A stretch of DNA of 7,063 nt from Flavobacterium sp. (GTDB lineage: Bacteria; Bacteroidota; Bacteroidia; Flavobacteriales; Flavobacteriaceae), in assembly GCA_030151565.1 (NCBI GenBank), contig JASLDM010000087.1, positions 1 to 7,063 of the forward strand, written 5' to 3'. This document shows positions 6,557 through 7,063 of the stretch, piece by piece (positions within the stretch are counted from its first letter, which is position 1; every line of letters starts with the position of its first letter). The position numbers were made by a program, and so were the translations under genes. The notes under the pieces are model-generated. The model was not told where the DNA came from. It did no database searches and was given only the letters and a program-made list of their open reading frames with translations.

Positions 6557-6853
6557 ATGATGATAGCTACTGTTGTTGGGATATGGATAATGCAACTTGC
6601 ACTGAGTGTGCTTTTAGACGCCAAGGGATTGCGATTGTGGAAACACGCGGTAGTTGCACTAATCTTAGCGATGTATAGCTTTGTGATACCGCCTTTGTTT
6701 TATCCTGTTGTATTGCCTAATGGGCCACGTTGTGGTATGCCAGATTTAGGAATATTTATGTTTTTCTTGTTAGGAGGGGGAGGGTTGACTATTGTTACTC
6801 ATTTCGTTTACCTTCTAATAGCGAAGAATAAACGAAATAAGGTAACACGATAG
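6557..6853 (+). CDS. Small hydrophobic membrane protein, hypothetical
   Basis: Not recognised. The 98 residues are mostly hydrophobic, with three likely membrane segments at about 3-20, 29-52 and 65-89. The short loops are DAKGLRLWK (21-29) and a PNGPRCGMPD turn (54-63), and the tail is basic (KNKRNKVTR). By the positive-inside rule the basic C-terminus and the KGLRLWK loop should be cytoplasmic, which does not fit neatly with three spanning segments, so the third or second segment may be re-entrant. The second segment contains a proline pair (IPPLFYP), and a GGGG lies within the third. Two consecutive ATGs (6557, 6560) are both possible starts; no clear ribosome site or promoter is seen. It stands alone between the dnaK terminator region and a convergent gene 24 bases away. 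It is more likely real than chance because of its consistent membrane-protein composition. Confidence 0.62.
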   Translation: MMIATVVGIWIMQLALSVLLDAKGLRLWKHAVVALILAMYSFVIPPLFYPVVLPNGPRCGMPDLGIFMFFLLGGGGLTIVTHFVYLLIAKNKRNKVTR

Positions 6854-6877
6854 TCTTTATACAGTTCTTCAGGGTTT

Positions 6878-7063
6878 TTAGTTAAGTTCCATATTCTGAC
6901 GGCTATTCACTATTTTAAGCGTATATTTCTCAATGTAGGGTCTTGCTTCTTCCAAAGTTGCAATTCCGGGAAACTCAATGGGGGTAGCAGAGAAATATCC
7001 TTTCAATACGCTTATAGGTTTTCCGTTTCGCATAAATACAGATAGGGAATTGGCTACCTTTGG
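6878..7063 (-). CDS. 3' end of an unrecognised gene, 5' part beyond the window
   Basis: An open minus-strand frame enters from the right edge and ends at the TAA at 6880-6878, giving 61 C-terminal residues. They read from PKVANSLSVFMRNGKPI through KGYFSATPIEFPGI and TLEEARPYIEKYTLKIV to a NMELN ending. Of the other two minus-strand frames, one closes almost at once and the other after about 28 codons. The composition is that of a soluble, mixed alpha/beta protein end. No motif is sufficient to name a family. It converges on the small membrane protein gene, with 24 bases between the two stop codons and no obvious terminator hairpin between them. Confidence 0.6.
   Translation of the reverse strand, partial: PKVANSLSVFMRNGKPISVLKGYFSATPIEFPGIATLEEARPYIEKYTLKIVNSRQNMELN

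Noticed and set aside
1..7063. Search by eye for a defence system, mobile element, CRISPR array, tRNA or riboswitch
   Set aside because: No transposase, integrase, nuclease, toxin-antitoxin pair, spaced direct repeats, tRNA-like fold or recognisable riboswitch core was seen; the gene content is housekeeping.

Overview
The window reads as chromosomal core sequence from a member of the Bacteroidota, most likely Flavobacteriaceae. This rests on three things. The DnaK, PanB and short RluA-type proteins have the wording typical of flavobacterial homologues. The starts lack strong Shine-Dalgarno sequences and sit in A-rich leaders. Upstream of sdaA there is a good match to the Bacteroidota promoter (TTG, 19 bases, TAnnTTTG). 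Genus is not decided.

The left part, about 1-4170, is a run of four minus-strand genes, in transcription order: sdaA (single-chain iron-sulfur L-serine ammonia-lyase), a secreted protein with two SH3-like segments and no recognised function, panB (ketopantoate hydroxymethyltransferase, first step of pantothenate synthesis), and an RluA-family pseudouridine synthase that runs off the left edge. The sdaA-to-SH3 gap is 8 bases, so these two are almost certainly co-transcribed. The next gaps are 57 and about 67 bases. The panB-rluA gap carries a perfect 13-bp inverted repeat that may act as a terminator or a leader structure.

The centre, 4171-4446, is a 276-base divergent control region between sdaA and dnaK. 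The sdaA side has the Bacteroidota-type promoter. The dnaK side has a sigma-54-like -24/-12 element (one key mismatch) preceded by several TGTCA motifs. Neither a CIRCE operator nor a sigma-32-type promoter was seen.

The right part holds dnaK on the plus strand, closed by a strong intrinsic terminator. Then come a second GC-rich hairpin with related arms, a small three-helix membrane protein, and the 3' end of an unrecognised minus-strand gene cut by the right edge.

The genes are mostly housekeeping functions (protein folding, serine catabolism, coenzyme A precursor synthesis, RNA modification). I see no mobile element, CRISPR array, tRNA, rRNA or defence system, and no convincing sign of a new multi-gene system. 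The parts most worth a second look are the dnaK control region, the SH3-domain protein, the hairpins and the small membrane protein.
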